Below, one piece after another: positions 42,160-51,546 of a stretch of DNA of 64,000 bases (positions are counted from its first letter, which is position 1; every line of letters begins with the position of its first letter). This DNA is from Streptomyces aureoverticillatus. GTDB lineage: Bacteria; Actinomycetota; Actinomycetes; Streptomycetales; Streptomycetaceae. Location of the stretch: assembly GCF_014649395.1 (NCBI RefSeq), contig NZ_BMSY01000004.1, positions 372,001 through 436,000 of the forward strand, in the 5' to 3' direction. The translations under genes were made by a program, and so were the position numbers. Below the pieces are notes generated by a model, which had not been told where the DNA came from, did not search any database, and saw only the letters and a program-made list of their open reading frames with translations.

Positions 42160-43383
42160 ATGGCTGTTCAGACGCGGCGGCGGGAGGCTCCCGCGGCGCA
42201 GGGCCGGCTGGCCCGGATGCGGCAGTGGTGGAGCCGGGCCCGGGGCGGCGAGGGGCACGAACGCCATACGTTGCTGCTGCTCGGCAAGAGCACCCTGGCC
42301 GCGACGGTCTCCTGGGTGCTCGCGTACGACGTGCTCGACGCGCGGTCGCCCGCGTTCGCGCCCTTCTCCGCCGTGCTGATCATGCGCGTGACGGTGTACG
42401 AGTCCTTGCTGCACTCACTGCGCTACGTGGGGGCCGTCACGGTCGGCGTGGCCGTCCAGGCGGTCCTGGGGTTCCTGGCCGGACCGGATCTGCTCACGTT
42501 CGCGCTCGTGACGGTGGTGGCGCTGGCCATCGGGCTCTGGCCCGCCCTGGGGACACAGGGCTCACAGGTGGCGACGGCGGCGTTCTTCGCTTTCGCCACC
42601 TACGTGACGGCACCGACCGGACTCGACAAGGTCACCCATCTGGGGCAGATCGTCCTGCTGGTGCTCATCGGGTGCGGTGTCGGCATCGTCATCAACATGA
42701 CGGTGGTCCCGCCGCTGCGCCATCGCAGTGCGGAGTACGGCATCCACGCCCTGGCCGGTGCTCTGTGCAACCTGCTCGGCGACATGTGTCCGGCCATGCG
42801 GCACGACGCCATGGACGAGGAACGCGTCCGTCACTGGCGCGGCCGGGCCGAGCAGACCGACGCCCTGATCGCGCGGGCCGAGGACGGGCTGCGGACGGCG
42901 CGCGAAAGCGTCTACTACAACCCGCGCAGCCGGCTCGGGCGCCACCGGGGCAGGACCAGTTTCGAGGGGTACGGCGCGGTGCACCGGGCGCTGCAACGGA
43001 CGATGTACCAGGTCGCTTCGCTCACCCGCAGTCTTGACCAGTGGCAGCAGGACGGTGATCCGAAGGACCGGCGCCTGCTGTGCGACTACGCCGACTTCCT
43101 GGAGTCGATCTCCCGGATCACCCAGGTCCTGGAGACGCTGGAGGAGGGATCGCTGCGCCCGCAGGCCCGCCGGCTGTGCGAGCTGGCGAAGCACGCGCAG
43201 CGGTGTCGCCGCCGGCTCACCGAGCGGGCCGAGCAGGACGGCCTGCCGCTGACCGATCCGGGCTATCCGTACGGCGTGCTCCTGGTGGAGGCCGCGCGCC
43301 TGATGAACGAGTTCCAGTACGTCTGTGACGTACTCCAGCACTACGTCGACGAACAGCCCTCCCTGGGCGACCGGGCGAAGTGA
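42160..43383 (+). CDS. FUSC/aromatic-acid-exporter family membrane protein
   Basis: 407 residues. The N-terminal ArAE-type membrane part (about 35-190) has helices including STLAATVSWVLAYDVL, FSAVLIMRVTVYESLLHSLRYVGAVTVGVAVQAVLGF and IVLLVLIGCGVGIVINMTVVPP. The C-terminal 200 residues are soluble and helical. Studied relatives (AaeB, YccS) are proposed to export aromatic acids. ATG 42160 has GGAG; an earlier ATG (42142) lacks a ribosome site. It is divergent from the glycosylase gene; the next gene on this strand follows closely. Confidence 0.87.
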   Translation: MAVQTRRREAPAAQGRLARMRQWWSRARGGEGHERHTLLLLGKSTLAATVSWVLAYDVLDARSPAFAPFSAVLIMRVTVYESLLHSLRYVGAVTVGVAVQAVLGFLAGPDLLTFALVTVVALAIGLWPALGTQGSQVATAAFFAFATYVTAPTGLDKVTHLGQIVLLVLIGCGVGIVINMTVVPPLRHRSAEYGIHALAGALCNLLGDMCPAMRHDAMDEERVRHWRGRAEQTDALIARAEDGLRTARESVYYNPRSRLGRHRGRTSFEGYGAVHRALQRTMYQVASLTRSLDQWQQDGDPKDRRLLCDYADFLESISRITQVLETLEEGSLRPQARRLCELAKHAQRCRRRLTERAEQDGLPLTDPGYPYGVLLVEAARLMNEFQYVCDVLQHYVDEQPSLGDRAK

Positions 43384-43538
43384 CGCGCTCCGGTGGGCAT
43401 CTGCCCGGCTTCCGGCGCGTCGCTGTCGTACTCTCGCGACGTCTGCCCCACAGCGCGAGTACCGGCCGCCGAGGTGGGCACCCGCCCTGCGGGAGCGGCC
43501 GGGCCCTCCGGGGGCGGCGAGGAGAGAGGCGGCGTCAT

Positions 43539-44792
43539 TTGCGTACCGTGGGCGTGGAGGAGGAGCTTCTCCTGGTCGACCGGGAGAGCGGGGAGCCGCG
43601 GGCTCTCTCCGCGGCGGTCCTGGCGCTCGCGGCCAAGGAGGCCGCCGAGAGCCCGGGCGCGACTTCGGGTTCCGCGCACGGATCCGGGGCGGCCTCCGGT
43701 TCCGGCTCGGCTCCCGGCTCCGGCTCGACTCCCGGCTCCGGCTCCGGCTCCGGCTCGACTCCCGGCTCCGGCTCCGGCTCGACTCCCGGCTCCGGCTCGG
43801 CTTTCGCTCCCGAGGACGAGCGTTTCGAGAAGGAACTCCACGGCCAGCAGATCGAATTCGCCACCCAGCCGCACTCGGACATGGACAGTCTCGCCGCCGA
43901 CATCGTCCGCTGGCGGGCCGAAGCGGCCCAGCATGCCGGCGATCTGGGCGCCTCGGTCGCCGCGCTCGCCACGTCTCCCCTGCCCGCCAGCCCCTCGGTC
44001 AACGTGGGCAGCCGCTACCAGTGGATGGAGGAGCAGTTCGGGCTGACCACCCAGGAGCAGTTGACGTGCGGCTGCCACGTCCACGTGTCCGTGGAGTCGG
44101 ACGAGGAGGGCGTGGCCGTCGTGGACCGGATCCGGCCGTGGCTGGCCGTCCTGGTCGCGCTGAGTTCCAACTCGCCCTTCTGGCAGGGCAAGGACAGCCA
44201 GTACTCCAGTTACCGCAGCAGGGTGTGGGGCCGCTGGCCCATGGCGGGCCCCACCGAGATCTTCGGCTCCGCCGCCCGGTACGAGGAACAGGTCGGCGCC
44301 ATGGTCGCCAGCGGTGTCCTGCGCGACCCGGGCATGGTGTACTTCGACGCCCGGCTCTCCCACCGCTACCCCACCGTCGAGATCCGCGTCGCGGACGTGT
44401 GCCTCGAAGCCACCACGACCGTCCTCGTCGCGGCGCTCGCACGCGCGCTGATCGAGACGGCCGCGCGGGAGTGGCGCACGGGAACACCCCCGCTCAGGCA
44501 CGGTGTCAGCCTGCTGCGGCTGGCCTCGTGGCGTGCGGCGCGCTCCGGCCTGGACGACGCCCTGCTCGATCCGCTGACCATGCGGCCCACCGCGAGCGCC
44601 CAGGTCGTGGACGCGCTCCTCGACCACGTGACCGACGCCCTCGCCGATTCCGGTGACCTCGCCCTGGTGCGCGAGCACGTGGCGGGGCTGCTGGAGCGCG
44701 GCACCGGGGCCCGTGTCCAGCGCGAGCTGCTCGACCGGACGGGGAGCCTCGGCGCGGTGGTCTCGGAGTGCGCACGACGCACCCTGGCATGA
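43539..44792 (+). CDS. Carboxylate-amine ligase / glutamate-cysteine ligase type 2 (YbdK) with repeat insert
   Basis: 417-residue ATP-dependent ligase of the YbdK/GCS2 family. The N-terminal signature [23 protein letters not shown] starts at TTG 43539, which has GGAGAGAGG upstream. [36 protein letters not shown] and [16 protein letters not shown] ([22 protein letters not shown]) are the conserved core. Inserted at about residues 45-90 is a Gly-Ser-Pro-Thr repeat absent from usual family members. The frame is open back to a GTG at 43380 that overlaps the FUSC stop, so coupling with FUSC is possible. Some members make gamma-glutamylcysteine weakly; the true substrate is uncertain. Confidence 0.85.
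   Translation: MRTVGVEEELLLVDRESGEPRALSAAVLALAAKEAAESPGATSGSAHGSGAASGSGSAPGSGSTPGSGSGSGSTPGSGSGSTPGSGSAFAPEDERFEKELHGQQIEFATQPHSDMDSLAADIVRWRAEAAQHAGDLGASVAALATSPLPASPSVNVGSRYQWMEEQFGLTTQEQLTCGCHVHVSVESDEEGVAVVDRIRPWLAVLVALSSNSPFWQGKDSQYSSYRSRVWGRWPMAGPTEIFGSAARYEEQVGAMVASGVLRDPGMVYFDARLSHRYPTVEIRVADVCLEATTTVLVAALARALIETAAREWRTGTPPLRHGVSLLRLASWRAARSGLDDALLDPLTMRPTASAQVVDALLDHVTDALADSGDLALVREHVAGLLERGTGARVQRELLDRTGSLGAVVSECARRTLA
43694..43803 (+). repeat. In-frame tandem repeat coding a Gly-Ser-Pro linker
   Basis: Repeated TCCGGCTCGACTCCCGGC-type 18-bp units with shorter TCCGGC units between. They encode [16 protein letters not shown] sequence inside the YbdK-type ligase gene. All units are multiples of 3 or 6, so the reading frame survives slippage. 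Confidence 0.85.
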
Positions 44793-44831
44793 CGTCGCAC
44801 CTCCCCCTCTGCCCCCTGACTCCTGCCCCCG

Positions 44832-45893
44832 CTACTCGGCGACCGCGGCTTCGACGGCGAAGAACGGCTCGGCCCCCGGCAGCGGCGTCACCGAAGTGAC
44901 CGTCAGCCCCGCCTGGCCGCACACCTCCTCGAACTCGGCCCGGGTGCGCTCCCTGCCGCCCACGTTCACCAGCATGTTGAGGTCGCTGAGGTAGGTGAGC
45001 CCGGCGGTCTCGGGGTCCACGACCTCGGGCAGCACGGGCTCGATGATCAGGACGCGGCCGCCGGGCGGCAGCGCCGCGCGGCAGTGGCTCAGGATCGTGA
45101 CGACCTGTTCGTCCGACCAGTCGTGGACGATGCTCTTCAACATGTGCAGATCGGCGCCCTCGGCACCGTCGGGCACCGCGCGGAAGAAGTCCCCCGTGAC
45201 CAGGGAACAGCGGTCCGCGAGTCCGTCCCGGCGCAGCGTCTCGGGGGCCTGGGCCAGGCCCTCCTCGGTGTCGTACACGACGCCGGTGAGGGCAGGGTAA
45301 CGCCGCAGTACGGCGCTGAGCAGGGTGCCGTCGCCGCCACCGACGTCCATCACCGTGGTGAACCGCCCGAAGTCCACGGCCCCCGGGAGCACCGCGGCCG
45401 TCTCCCGGGTGGCCTGGCTCATCGCCGCGTTGAACTTGGCCGAAAGCTCCGGGTGTTGCCTGAGGTAGTCGAAGAAGTCCGTGCCGAAGACCCGGTCGAA
45501 GGCCGTGTGGCCGCTGCGGACGCTGTCGTCCAGGTGCTCCCAGGGCCGGATCATCTCCGGCTCGGTGAACATGTGCGCGAAGGAGGCCAGCGAGCCGGGC
45601 CGGCCGGAATCGAGCAGCGCGCCGGCGGGCGTGACGGCGAAGGTGCCTGGGGCGCGTTCCTGGAGCAGGCCGAGCCCGGCCATGGCACGCAGCAGCCTGC
45701 CCATGGGCCCGGGTGCGGCCGAAGCCTGCGCGGCCACGTCGGCGGCCTGCATCTCCTTGTCGCCGATCAGCTCGACCACCCGCAGCCGCAGCGCCGCGCG
45801 CATCGTCTGTGCGGCCATGCTCCCGAAGGCGAGCTGGGCGATCACGCCTACGTCGGCGGGAGTTGCCCCCGTCTGGGCTTCGTCATGCGTCAT
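44832..45893 (-). CDS. SAM-dependent O-methyltransferase (acetylserotonin/CrtF-like fold)
   Basis: 353-residue methyltransferase. An N-terminal dimerisation winged-helix (about 15-100, FGSMAAQTMRAALRLRVVELI) precedes the SAM domain with VMDVGGGDGTLLSAVLRRYP (motif I), SLVTGDFFRAVPDGAEGADLHMLKSIVHDWSDEQVVTILSHCRAALPPGGRVLIIEPVLPE with the catalytic-base His in the KSIVHDWSD segment. Relatives methylate phenolic or hydroxyl groups of secondary metabolites. It overlaps the AraC gene by 11 nt and is its probable target. Confidence 0.92.
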   Translation of the reverse strand: MTHDEAQTGATPADVGVIAQLAFGSMAAQTMRAALRLRVVELIGDKEMQAADVAAQASAAPGPMGRLLRAMAGLGLLQERAPGTFAVTPAGALLDSGRPGSLASFAHMFTEPEMIRPWEHLDDSVRSGHTAFDRVFGTDFFDYLRQHPELSAKFNAAMSQATRETAAVLPGAVDFGRFTTVMDVGGGDGTLLSAVLRRYPALTGVVYDTEEGLAQAPETLRRDGLADRCSLVTGDFFRAVPDGAEGADLHMLKSIVHDWSDEQVVTILSHCRAALPPGGRVLIIEPVLPEVVDPETAGLTYLSDLNMLVNVGGRERTRAEFEEVCGQAGLTVTSVTPLPGAEPFFAVEAAVAE

Positions 45894-46782
45894 GTGTCTT
45901 CCTCTCCGCGCCGTTCAGTTCCGCGCTGTCCATCACATCGGTCATTTCAGTCACACGTGGTGTATCTGTTCCCGTGTCCGTGTCGACGGACGTGACCATC
46001 CCCGCCAGGGCTCCGGGCGTCCACCCCGTGAAGGCGTGCACATCGCGGTGGAGATGGGACTGGTCGACGTACCCGCACGCCAGTGCCGCCTCGACGGGAT
46101 CCTCGCCCGCGCACAACCGCTGGGCCGCGCAGTGGAAGCGCACGAGCATGGCCGCGCGCTTGGGTGTGAGGCCGACCTGGGCGGTGAACCGGGCCCACAG
46201 CCGCTTGCGGCTCCATCCGCACGCCGCGGCCAGCTCACCGACCCGTACCCGGCCCCGCCCGGCGGCGATGCGCGACCAGCTGGCGGCCACCTCCGCGTCC
46301 ACCGACGGCGCCCGCGACCCCTGTTCGACCAGGAAGTCGTCGATCAGCGCGAACCGTTCGGACCAGGCCCCCGCGGCGGTGAGGCGCTCGCTCAACCGGC
46401 GCCCGCGCGCTCCCCACAGATCGTCCAGGCCGGTCACCGCTCCGTGCATGTCCGTGGGTGAGGCATCCAGCAGCGAGTAGGCGGCCACCGGCGACAGCTT
46501 CAGCTCGACGCACGCGAAGTGCCGCCCCCGAACCCGTGTCGGCCCGGGGGCGGGCCCGGCGACGAGGCTGCCCAGGGCCTGCCGCCCCGTGCCGCCGTCG
46601 ACGGCCAACTCGGCGTCCCCCAGGCCGAGTACGACGGTCACGAACGGCTGCGGCAGCACCCGCATGTCCAGCCGCTCCCCCGGACGGCACCGGAACCCGG
46701 CCACCTGAACACCGGCCACCCCCGGCCCGCCGCCGAGCGGCCGCACGACGTCCCAGCCGTCTTCGAGGTCGTAGCTGTACAT
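45883..46782 (-). CDS. AraC-family regulator
   Basis: 299-residue regulator. An N-terminal cupin-like sensory part (about 1-165) precedes the AraC domain: [45 protein letters not shown] and [33 protein letters not shown] (about 185-265). The C-terminal tail of 30 residues after the domain is Asp/Thr-rich. ATG 46782 begins the conserved MYSYDL; an earlier in-frame ATG is at 46833. It overlaps the methyltransferase start and is co-transcribed with it. Confidence 0.9.
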   Translation of the reverse strand: MYSYDLEDGWDVVRPLGGGPGVAGVQVAGFRCRPGERLDMRVLPQPFVTVVLGLGDAELAVDGGTGRQALGSLVAGPAPGPTRVRGRHFACVELKLSPVAAYSLLDASPTDMHGAVTGLDDLWGARGRRLSERLTAAGAWSERFALIDDFLVEQGSRAPSVDAEVAASWSRIAAGRGRVRVGELAAACGWSRKRLWARFTAQVGLTPKRAAMLVRFHCAAQRLCAGEDPVEAALACGYVDQSHLHRDVHAFTGWTPGALAGMVTSVDTDTGTDTPRVTEMTDVMDSAELNGAERKTHDA

Positions 46783-46948
46783 GCCCTCACCCTCGCCGGT
46801 CCCGGCAGAACCCGTCTTGGACAAATGTTCCATGCCGGGCGGTGTGTCGGGGTGCCTCGGGGCGCCAGGGCTTGAACGGGCCCGAGGCCAGGCCGTCGTC
46901 GACGAAAATTTGTTTCGTGGTGCGCGGCGGGCGGCCTATCGTGGCGCG

Positions 46949-47482
46949 GTGACGACTCGGATGATCATCCTCAACGGCGGTTCCAGCTCAGGGAAGTCGG
47001 GGATCGTACGGTGCCTCCAGGCCGTGCTGCCGGATCCCTGGCTGGCGTTCGGCTGCGACTCGTTCGTCGACGCGCTGCCCGCGAAGATGCAGGCGTCGGA
47101 CGGGGGCATCACGTTCGAGGCGGACGGCGGGGTGAGCGTCGGGGCGGACTTCCGGGAGCTGGAGACGGCGTGGACGGAGGGCATCGTAGCGATGGCCCGG
47201 GCCGGCGCCAGGATCATCATCGATGACGTCTTCCTCGGCGGCGCGACGTCTCAGCAGCGCTGGCAGAAGGCTCTCGGTGAACTGCCCGTGCTGTGGGTCG
47301 GCGTACGGTGCGAAGGTGCGGTCGCCGCGGGACGCGAGGTCGCCCGGGGGGACCGAGTGCAGGGCATGGCCACGGCGCAGGCCCAGGCGGTCCACGAGGG
47401 CGTCGTCTACGACCTGGAGGTGGACACGACGCACACCGAGTCCCTGGCGTGCGCGCGCACCATCGCGGCCCGCGTCGACTGA
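46949..47482 (+). CDS. cpt: Chloramphenicol 3-O-phosphotransferase
   Basis: 177-residue kinase that inactivates chloramphenicol by phosphorylating its C3 hydroxyl. The sequence is very close to the S. venezuelae enzyme as I remember it: [20 protein letters not shown] with the P-loop at 10-17, catalytic Asp37 in [27 protein letters not shown], and the C-terminal [13 protein letters not shown] 46949 gives the same first residues. No chloramphenicol biosynthesis genes are in the window, so it looks like stand-alone resistance. It is divergent from the AraC gene. Confidence 0.92.
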   Translation: MTTRMIILNGGSSSGKSGIVRCLQAVLPDPWLAFGCDSFVDALPAKMQASDGGITFEADGGVSVGADFRELETAWTEGIVAMARAGARIIIDDVFLGGATSQQRWQKALGELPVLWVGVRCEGAVAAGREVARGDRVQGMATAQAQAVHEGVVYDLEVDTTHTESLACARTIAARVD

Positions 47483-47615
47483 TCGACCGGCGCCGGCCGG
47501 GTCGACGCGCCCCCGGCGAGGCTCGTGCTCGCCGGGGTGCGGGGGCGTCAGGCCTGGCCGCGGTCCCTCCCGGCCGGCCGGGACCGGCGGGTGACGCGAC
47601 GAGGGCCGGGTGTCA

Positions 47616-48665
47616 TCACGGCGACGGCATCATGCGCCACACCTGGTCCGGGTTCGTCGTGCGGTCCCACTGTTCCGCCTGGGCCGCCTCGTCCTTGCTC
47701 TGGCCGCGGATGCCGAGGTATTTCCCGCTGCGGAGATTGGCGAGGGTGAAGGTGCTGTTCTCCGTCGGCCCCTCCGGCGTCATCGCCCAGGTGTGGAACT
47801 TGTAGCCGTCGCAGGAGAACTGGTTGGCGTTGGCGCCGTTGTCCAGGCTCCCGTTGCTGATGGCCAGGCACTTGCCGCTGTTCTCGTTGACGACGGCGAC
47901 CTTGCCCTCCCCCAGCTCCACGACCTGCCAGCGCTGGTCGGTGCCGCCCGCGCAGGTGCGCTGGATCGCCCTGGCTCCGTCCGCCCCGCTCTGGTCGAGG
48001 ATGCCCAGGCATTTGCCGCTGTTGGTGTTGACGAGAGTGGTGCCCCACTGCCGGGGCGGCTGCTGCTGGGCGAAGAGCGAACCGGGCTGCTGGTTGCAGT
48101 CCCACTGGCGCAGCGCAGCGCCGTCGGCGGTGGAGGACTCGGTCACCTCCAGGCACCGCGGCGTCGTGGAGGTCATGGTCTGGAAGCCGACGCCGTCACC
48201 GATGGACACGATCCGGAAGCTGACGGCGGGTCCGCTGCCACACTCCGCCAGCCGGAGTGCGGCCCCGGCGGCGGGGCTGGCGTTCTCGACGCCGACACAG
48301 GTGCCGCTCACCGCGCTGACGATGTTGACCGCGCCGTTGCCCGCGCCCGACGTCTTGAGGTACCAGCGGGCGGCGGGCTTGCCGAAGCAGCGTCCCTGGC
48401 GTACCGGCTGGCCGAGGGCGGACGTGGGAGTCTCCATGCACAGTTTGCTGTGGGTGTTGACGATGTTCACGACCTGCGCGGGCGCGAAGCGCGCCGTGCG
48501 CTCGGGAGCGGCGGCGTGCGCGGGCACGCCGAGGGCTGCGGCGAACGCGGCGCACATCAGGGCCACGACGATGCCGACCCCCTTCCGCGGCGCCCCTCGC
48601 ACCCACCGCTCCCACGGCATCCGCGTCGTTCTTCGCCGGGGGCAGGTCCTGTCCTGTGTGGTCAT
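47616..48665 (-). CDS. Secreted protein with tandem ricin-B-type lectin repeats
   Basis: 349 residues with an N-terminal signal peptide (VGIVVALMCAAFAAALGVPAHA) and at least two beta-trefoil lectin domains. QxW-like repeats include CLEVTESSTADGAALRQWDC, CLGILDQSGADGARAIQ with TCAGGTDQRW, and CLAISNGSLDNGANANQFSC. A further YLGIRGQSKDEAAQAEQW is at the C-terminus. Cysteine pairs match the blade ends. No catalytic domain is fused. ATG 48665 has AGGGAG at good spacing. It lies downstream of three more secreted-protein genes on the same strand. Confidence 0.9.
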   Translation of the reverse strand: MTTQDRTCPRRRTTRMPWERWVRGAPRKGVGIVVALMCAAFAAALGVPAHAAAPERTARFAPAQVVNIVNTHSKLCMETPTSALGQPVRQGRCFGKPAARWYLKTSGAGNGAVNIVSAVSGTCVGVENASPAAGAALRLAECGSGPAVSFRIVSIGDGVGFQTMTSTTPRCLEVTESSTADGAALRQWDCNQQPGSLFAQQQPPRQWGTTLVNTNSGKCLGILDQSGADGARAIQRTCAGGTDQRWQVVELGEGKVAVVNENSGKCLAISNGSLDNGANANQFSCDGYKFHTWAMTPEGPTENSTFTLANLRSGKYLGIRGQSKDEAAQAEQWDRTTNPDQVWRMMPSP

Positions 48666-48710
48666 CCGAGACATCTCCCTTGGGGGACCGCGCGTGGCAT
48701 TGTCGGTGTG

Positions 48711-49049
48711 CTATGGGTGCAGTGCGGTCCAGGTCGCCGCGTCGACGACTCCGGTGGCCGGCAGTCCGAACTGCTGCTGGAGATGCTTGACGGAGGCCTC
48801 GGTGATCACCTCGAAGGAGCCGTTCACCGGGACGGTCTGATAGCGGTAGACCTCGTTGAGAACGCACTGGAGGTGGCGCACCGGCTCGCCGCTGTCTCCT
48901 GCTTTGAGCGTGGGGTGGCCTCCCAGGTACATGCACAGGCGCCATTCGGTCGTCGCCTTGGTGGCGGGGGCCGTGGTCTGCGCGTGGGCCACCGTCGGCG
49001 CCGCGGCCAGTACGGCGGCGCCGATCAGCGCCGCGAACTTATGGGGCAT
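48711..49049 (-). CDS. Secreted peptidoglycan-binding-domain protein
   Basis: 112-residue exported protein. Signal peptide MPHKFAALIGAAVLAAAPTVAHA is followed by one PG_binding_1 repeat: GDSGEPVRHLQCVLNEVYRYQTVPVNGSFEVITEASVKHLQQQFGLPATGVVDAATWTALHP. Two cysteines outside the canonical repeat could form a disulfide. It is probably a cell-wall-associated modifier or binding module. It is 46 nt upstream of the lectin gene and on the same strand as the two paralogues below. Confidence 0.88.
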   Translation of the reverse strand: MPHKFAALIGAAVLAAAPTVAHAQTTAPATKATTEWRLCMYLGGHPTLKAGDSGEPVRHLQCVLNEVYRYQTVPVNGSFEVITEASVKHLQQQFGLPATGVVDAATWTALHP

Positions 49050-49142
49050 GGCAGCTCTCCCTTTCTGGACCGGGGTACGAGATCCGGGATACGGGATACG
49101 GAGACCCAGGGCCCCGGGGAGATCCGGGGCGGATCCGGGCGT

Positions 49143-49622
49143 CTAGAACCACGGGCACCGGGGCAGGTTCGGGAAGGGATGCGGTGTGCCCGCGGGCAGT
49201 TGCACGACCTCTGCGGGGACGTTGCCCCACCCCTTGATCCTGGGCATCGCGCCCACCTGATCGCCCTGGGTGTAGTACCAGGTCTTGTTTCCCTTGGTGT
49301 CCGCGGGACCGGTGGTGAAGCAGGTGAACCACGACGGCGACAACTTCAGCCAGCCGCTGACCGGCGAGGCGAAGTCGGCCCTGGCGTACACGTCCGAGGG
49401 GAGGTTGTCGCAGTACAGCGCCTTGGTGAACGCGTTGCCGATGGCGTCCCGCAAGTGGATGTCCTCGCGGAGCTCGCACGTCGCCGCTCTCTCGGCGGCG
49501 TGCGCGGGAGCGGCGATTCCGGCCCCCAGGCCTAAGACTCCAAGTCCCGCTACGACGGCGGCAGTTCGCCGCCATCCGGCGCGAACGACGGGAATGCGCG
49601 CGCGTGATGTGGTGACGGTCAT
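49143..49622 (-). CDS. Secreted cysteine-containing protein, paralogue B
   Basis: 159 residues. Signal peptide VVAGLGVLGLGAGIAAPAHA precedes about 120 residues with five cysteines. It shares the pattern SPVxGxxxxSPxWFxCxxxG, GDQVxxxPxxKxWGxVPAxxV and HPFPxLxxCPW with the neighbouring gene, which it overlaps by 4 nt (ATGA). The repeat WFTC...TWYYTQGDQVG suggests a small disulfide-stabilised domain. I do not recognise a named family. Confidence 0.8.
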   Translation of the reverse strand: MTVTTSRARIPVVRAGWRRTAAVVAGLGVLGLGAGIAAPAHAAERAATCELREDIHLRDAIGNAFTKALYCDNLPSDVYARADFASPVSGWLKLSPSWFTCFTTGPADTKGNKTWYYTQGDQVGAMPRIKGWGNVPAEVVQLPAGTPHPFPNLPRCPWF

Positions 49623-50110
49623 GTCCACGGGCACTCCATCAGCCCGGGGAAGGGATGGCTCGGCGCCTTCACCGACGTCGCCGGGACGTAGCCCCAGGCC
49701 TTGGCCGCCGGCGTGGACACCACCTGGTCGCCCTGGGTGAGGTACCACAGGTCGGTGCCGGGATAGGTGCTGCCCCGCTTCCAGCAGACGAACCAGGCCG
49801 GCGAGTAGAGCATCGTCCCGTTGACCGGGCTGGTGGATCGCGACTGGAGCCTGATGTGCCCAGGCTCCACCTCGCAGAGCAGGTCCCCGGTGTATCTCCG
49901 GCCGGTCCAGTCGGTGTGCTGCTCGTCGGGGCGCAGCCGGCACTCCGCGGCCTCGGCCGCCGCGGCCTGCCCCGGAGCCGTCAGGCCGCCGGCGAGCGCG
50001 CAGAACACCCCCGGGATCACACAGCCGCGCAACAGCCGTGCGCCGCGTCTGCTTCGTCTTCGTCTTCGTACGGCATCCCTGCCGGTTCGTACGGCATCCC
50101 CGCCGGTCAT
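49619..50110 (-). CDS. Secreted cysteine-containing protein, paralogue A
   Basis: 163 residues with a strongly arginine-rich N-terminus (RRRRRSRRGARLLRG) and signal-like hydrophobic stretch (CVIPGVFCALAGGLTAPGQAAAA). The mature part is a paralogue of the downstream protein: SPVNGTMLYSPAWFVCWKRG, GDQVVSTPAAKAWGYVPATSV and HPFPGLMECPWT. The first gene of the secreted set; GGAG lies 12 nt before ATG 50110. The duplicate pair likely arose by tandem duplication. Function is unknown. Confidence 0.8.
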   Translation of the reverse strand: MTGGDAVRTGRDAVRRRRRSRRGARLLRGCVIPGVFCALAGGLTAPGQAAAAEAAECRLRPDEQHTDWTGRRYTGDLLCEVEPGHIRLQSRSTSPVNGTMLYSPAWFVCWKRGSTYPGTDLWYLTQGDQVVSTPAAKAWGYVPATSVKAPSHPFPGLMECPWT

Positions 50111-50302
50111 GACGCCCCCAACTCCGAACGAATCACGGATCGTTCACCCGGAGCACCCGCTGTGCTCGGATGGAGCACTCTCGCCCACGCCCCTGACGTG
50201 CCGCTGACATCCCTGGGAACGCGTCCGAGATTCGCCCTCGGGCCGGGGCGGCCGGGTCAGGACCGCCGGTCATGGCGGGCGCGCCCCCACCGGGTCGGCC
50301 GA

Positions 50303-50890
50303 CTACCCCTTCCCGCAGGCGGCAATCAGGAGCCGGGCAGCTTGGGCCGCCTGCGCCGCCGGATCGGCACTGCGGGTGATCGCGGCGGTCACCATCGCGC
50401 CCTCGGCCAGCAGGAACACATGGTCGCCCAGGCTGCTCGGCAGGCCCGCCCGCTCCACGAGTTCCACCAGGTAGTCCTTGAACGCCGCCTTGTGCAGCCG
50501 GCCTTGGCGGGCAATGGGTTCCGAGGTGGCGCCGAGTTCTCCGTACGAGTTGATCCAGGCGCAGCCGTTGAAGTCGGGTTCGGCGAACCACTGGCCGAGC
50601 CAGTCGAAGACCGCGAGCACACGGTCCTCGGCCGCGGCAGGCCGCTCGGGGTGCCCGTGCTGGTCGACCTGCTCGACGTACTCGGCGAGGCGCTGCCGCC
50701 ACCGTACGTCGCGCCGCTCCAGATAGGCCTCGACGAGTCGCTCCTTGGCGGGGAAGAGCTGGTAGAGCCGTTTGAGCGAGAGCCCCGACGCGGTGCGGAT
50801 GTCGTCCATGCCGACGGCTTGGACGCCCCGTTGGTAGAAGAGCCGCTCGGCCGCGTCCAACGCCCGCTCCGTGGCGACTGTGCTGTCCAT
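50303..50890 (-). CDS. TetR-family repressor
   Basis: 195-residue repressor. The helix-turn-helix is ALDAAERLFYQRGVQAVGMDDIRTASGLSLKRLYQLFPAKERLVEAYL (about 10-57). The C-terminal domain has the TetR_C_33-like CAWINSYGELGATSEPIARQGRLHKAAFKDYLVELVERAGL. ATG 50890 is 80-140 nt from the paired operators at 50979-51032. It is divergent from the DUF1348-type gene, its likely target. Confidence 0.92.
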   Translation of the reverse strand: MDSTVATERALDAAERLFYQRGVQAVGMDDIRTASGLSLKRLYQLFPAKERLVEAYLERRDVRWRQRLAEYVEQVDQHGHPERPAAAEDRVLAVFDWLGQWFAEPDFNGCAWINSYGELGATSEPIARQGRLHKAAFKDYLVELVERAGLPSSLGDHVFLLAEGAMVTAAITRSADPAAQAAQAARLLIAACGKG

Positions 50891-50978
50891 CGGCCGACAT
50901 CCTCCTCATTGAGCCGCGTGGCTACCGTACCTCTCCGTTCGCGGGCCGCTTTGCCCCAGTGACAAGCGCACTATCCAG

Positions 50979-51032
50979 GAGAACGTTCGTTCTCTAGAGT
51001 GATCGGCACACCCGGGAGAACGATCGTTCCCC
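50979..51032. promoter_or_regulatory. Two TetR operator-like sites
   Basis: GGAGAACGTTCGTTCTC (50979 on) and GGGAGAACGATCGTTCCCC (about 51014-51032) share the GAACG-N2-CGTTC core. The second contains a perfect 12-bp palindrome GAACGATCGTTC. Together they sit between divergent TetR and DUF1348 genes. Confidence 0.65.
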
Positions 51033-51064
51033 GAGGATGGCGCACGACGCACCAAGGAGCTGAC

Positions 51065-51523
51065 ATGACGTCACGTCCGCCGTTCCCCCCGTTCGACGAG
51101 GAGAGCGCACTGCGGAAGGTCCAGGCGGCCGAGGACGCCTGGAACACCCGGGACCCCGAGCGCGTGGCGCTCGCGTACACCGTCGACTCGGTCTGGCGGA
51201 ACCGGGACCGGTTCGTCACCGGCCGGGCCGAGATCGTGGACTTCCTGCGCGAAAAGTGGTCCCGCGAGCAGGAGTACGCCCTGCGCAAGGAGCTGTGGGA
51301 CTTCCACGGCCACCGGATCGCGGTGCGGTTCCAGTACGAGTGCCGGACCGCGGACGGGCAGTGGTGGCGCAGCTACGGCAACGAACTGTGGGAGTTCACC
51401 GCGGAAGGCCTCATGGCCCGCCGCGAGGCCGGCATCAACGACGTCCCGATCACCGAGACGGAGCGCCGCATCTTCGGCCCACGCCCGGAGGCCGAGCGCG
51501 GGCAGCCGCTCCCCCTCCAGTAG
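51065..51523 (+). CDS. NTF2/SnoaL-like protein (DUF1348 type)
   Basis: 152-residue single-domain protein: [100 protein letters not shown]. The fold matches small polar-pocket NTF2 proteins found across bacteria and fungi. AAGGAG five nt before ATG 51065 sets the start. Its regulation by the divergent TetR repressor is suggested by paired operators. Function unknown. Confidence 0.9.
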   Translation: MTSRPPFPPFDEESALRKVQAAEDAWNTRDPERVALAYTVDSVWRNRDRFVTGRAEIVDFLREKWSREQEYALRKELWDFHGHRIAVRFQYECRTADGQWWRSYGNELWEFTAEGLMARREAGINDVPITETERRIFGPRPEAERGQPLPLQ

Positions 51524-51546
51524 GGGTCAGGCCCCCGGGGCAAGAG

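Noticed and set aside
43380..43538. N-terminal extension of the YbdK-type ligase from GTG 43380
   Set aside because: The 53 extra residues are Arg/Gly-rich and unlike the family, whose proteins begin near [10 protein letters not shown]; kept only as an alternative because of the 4-nt overlap with FUSC.
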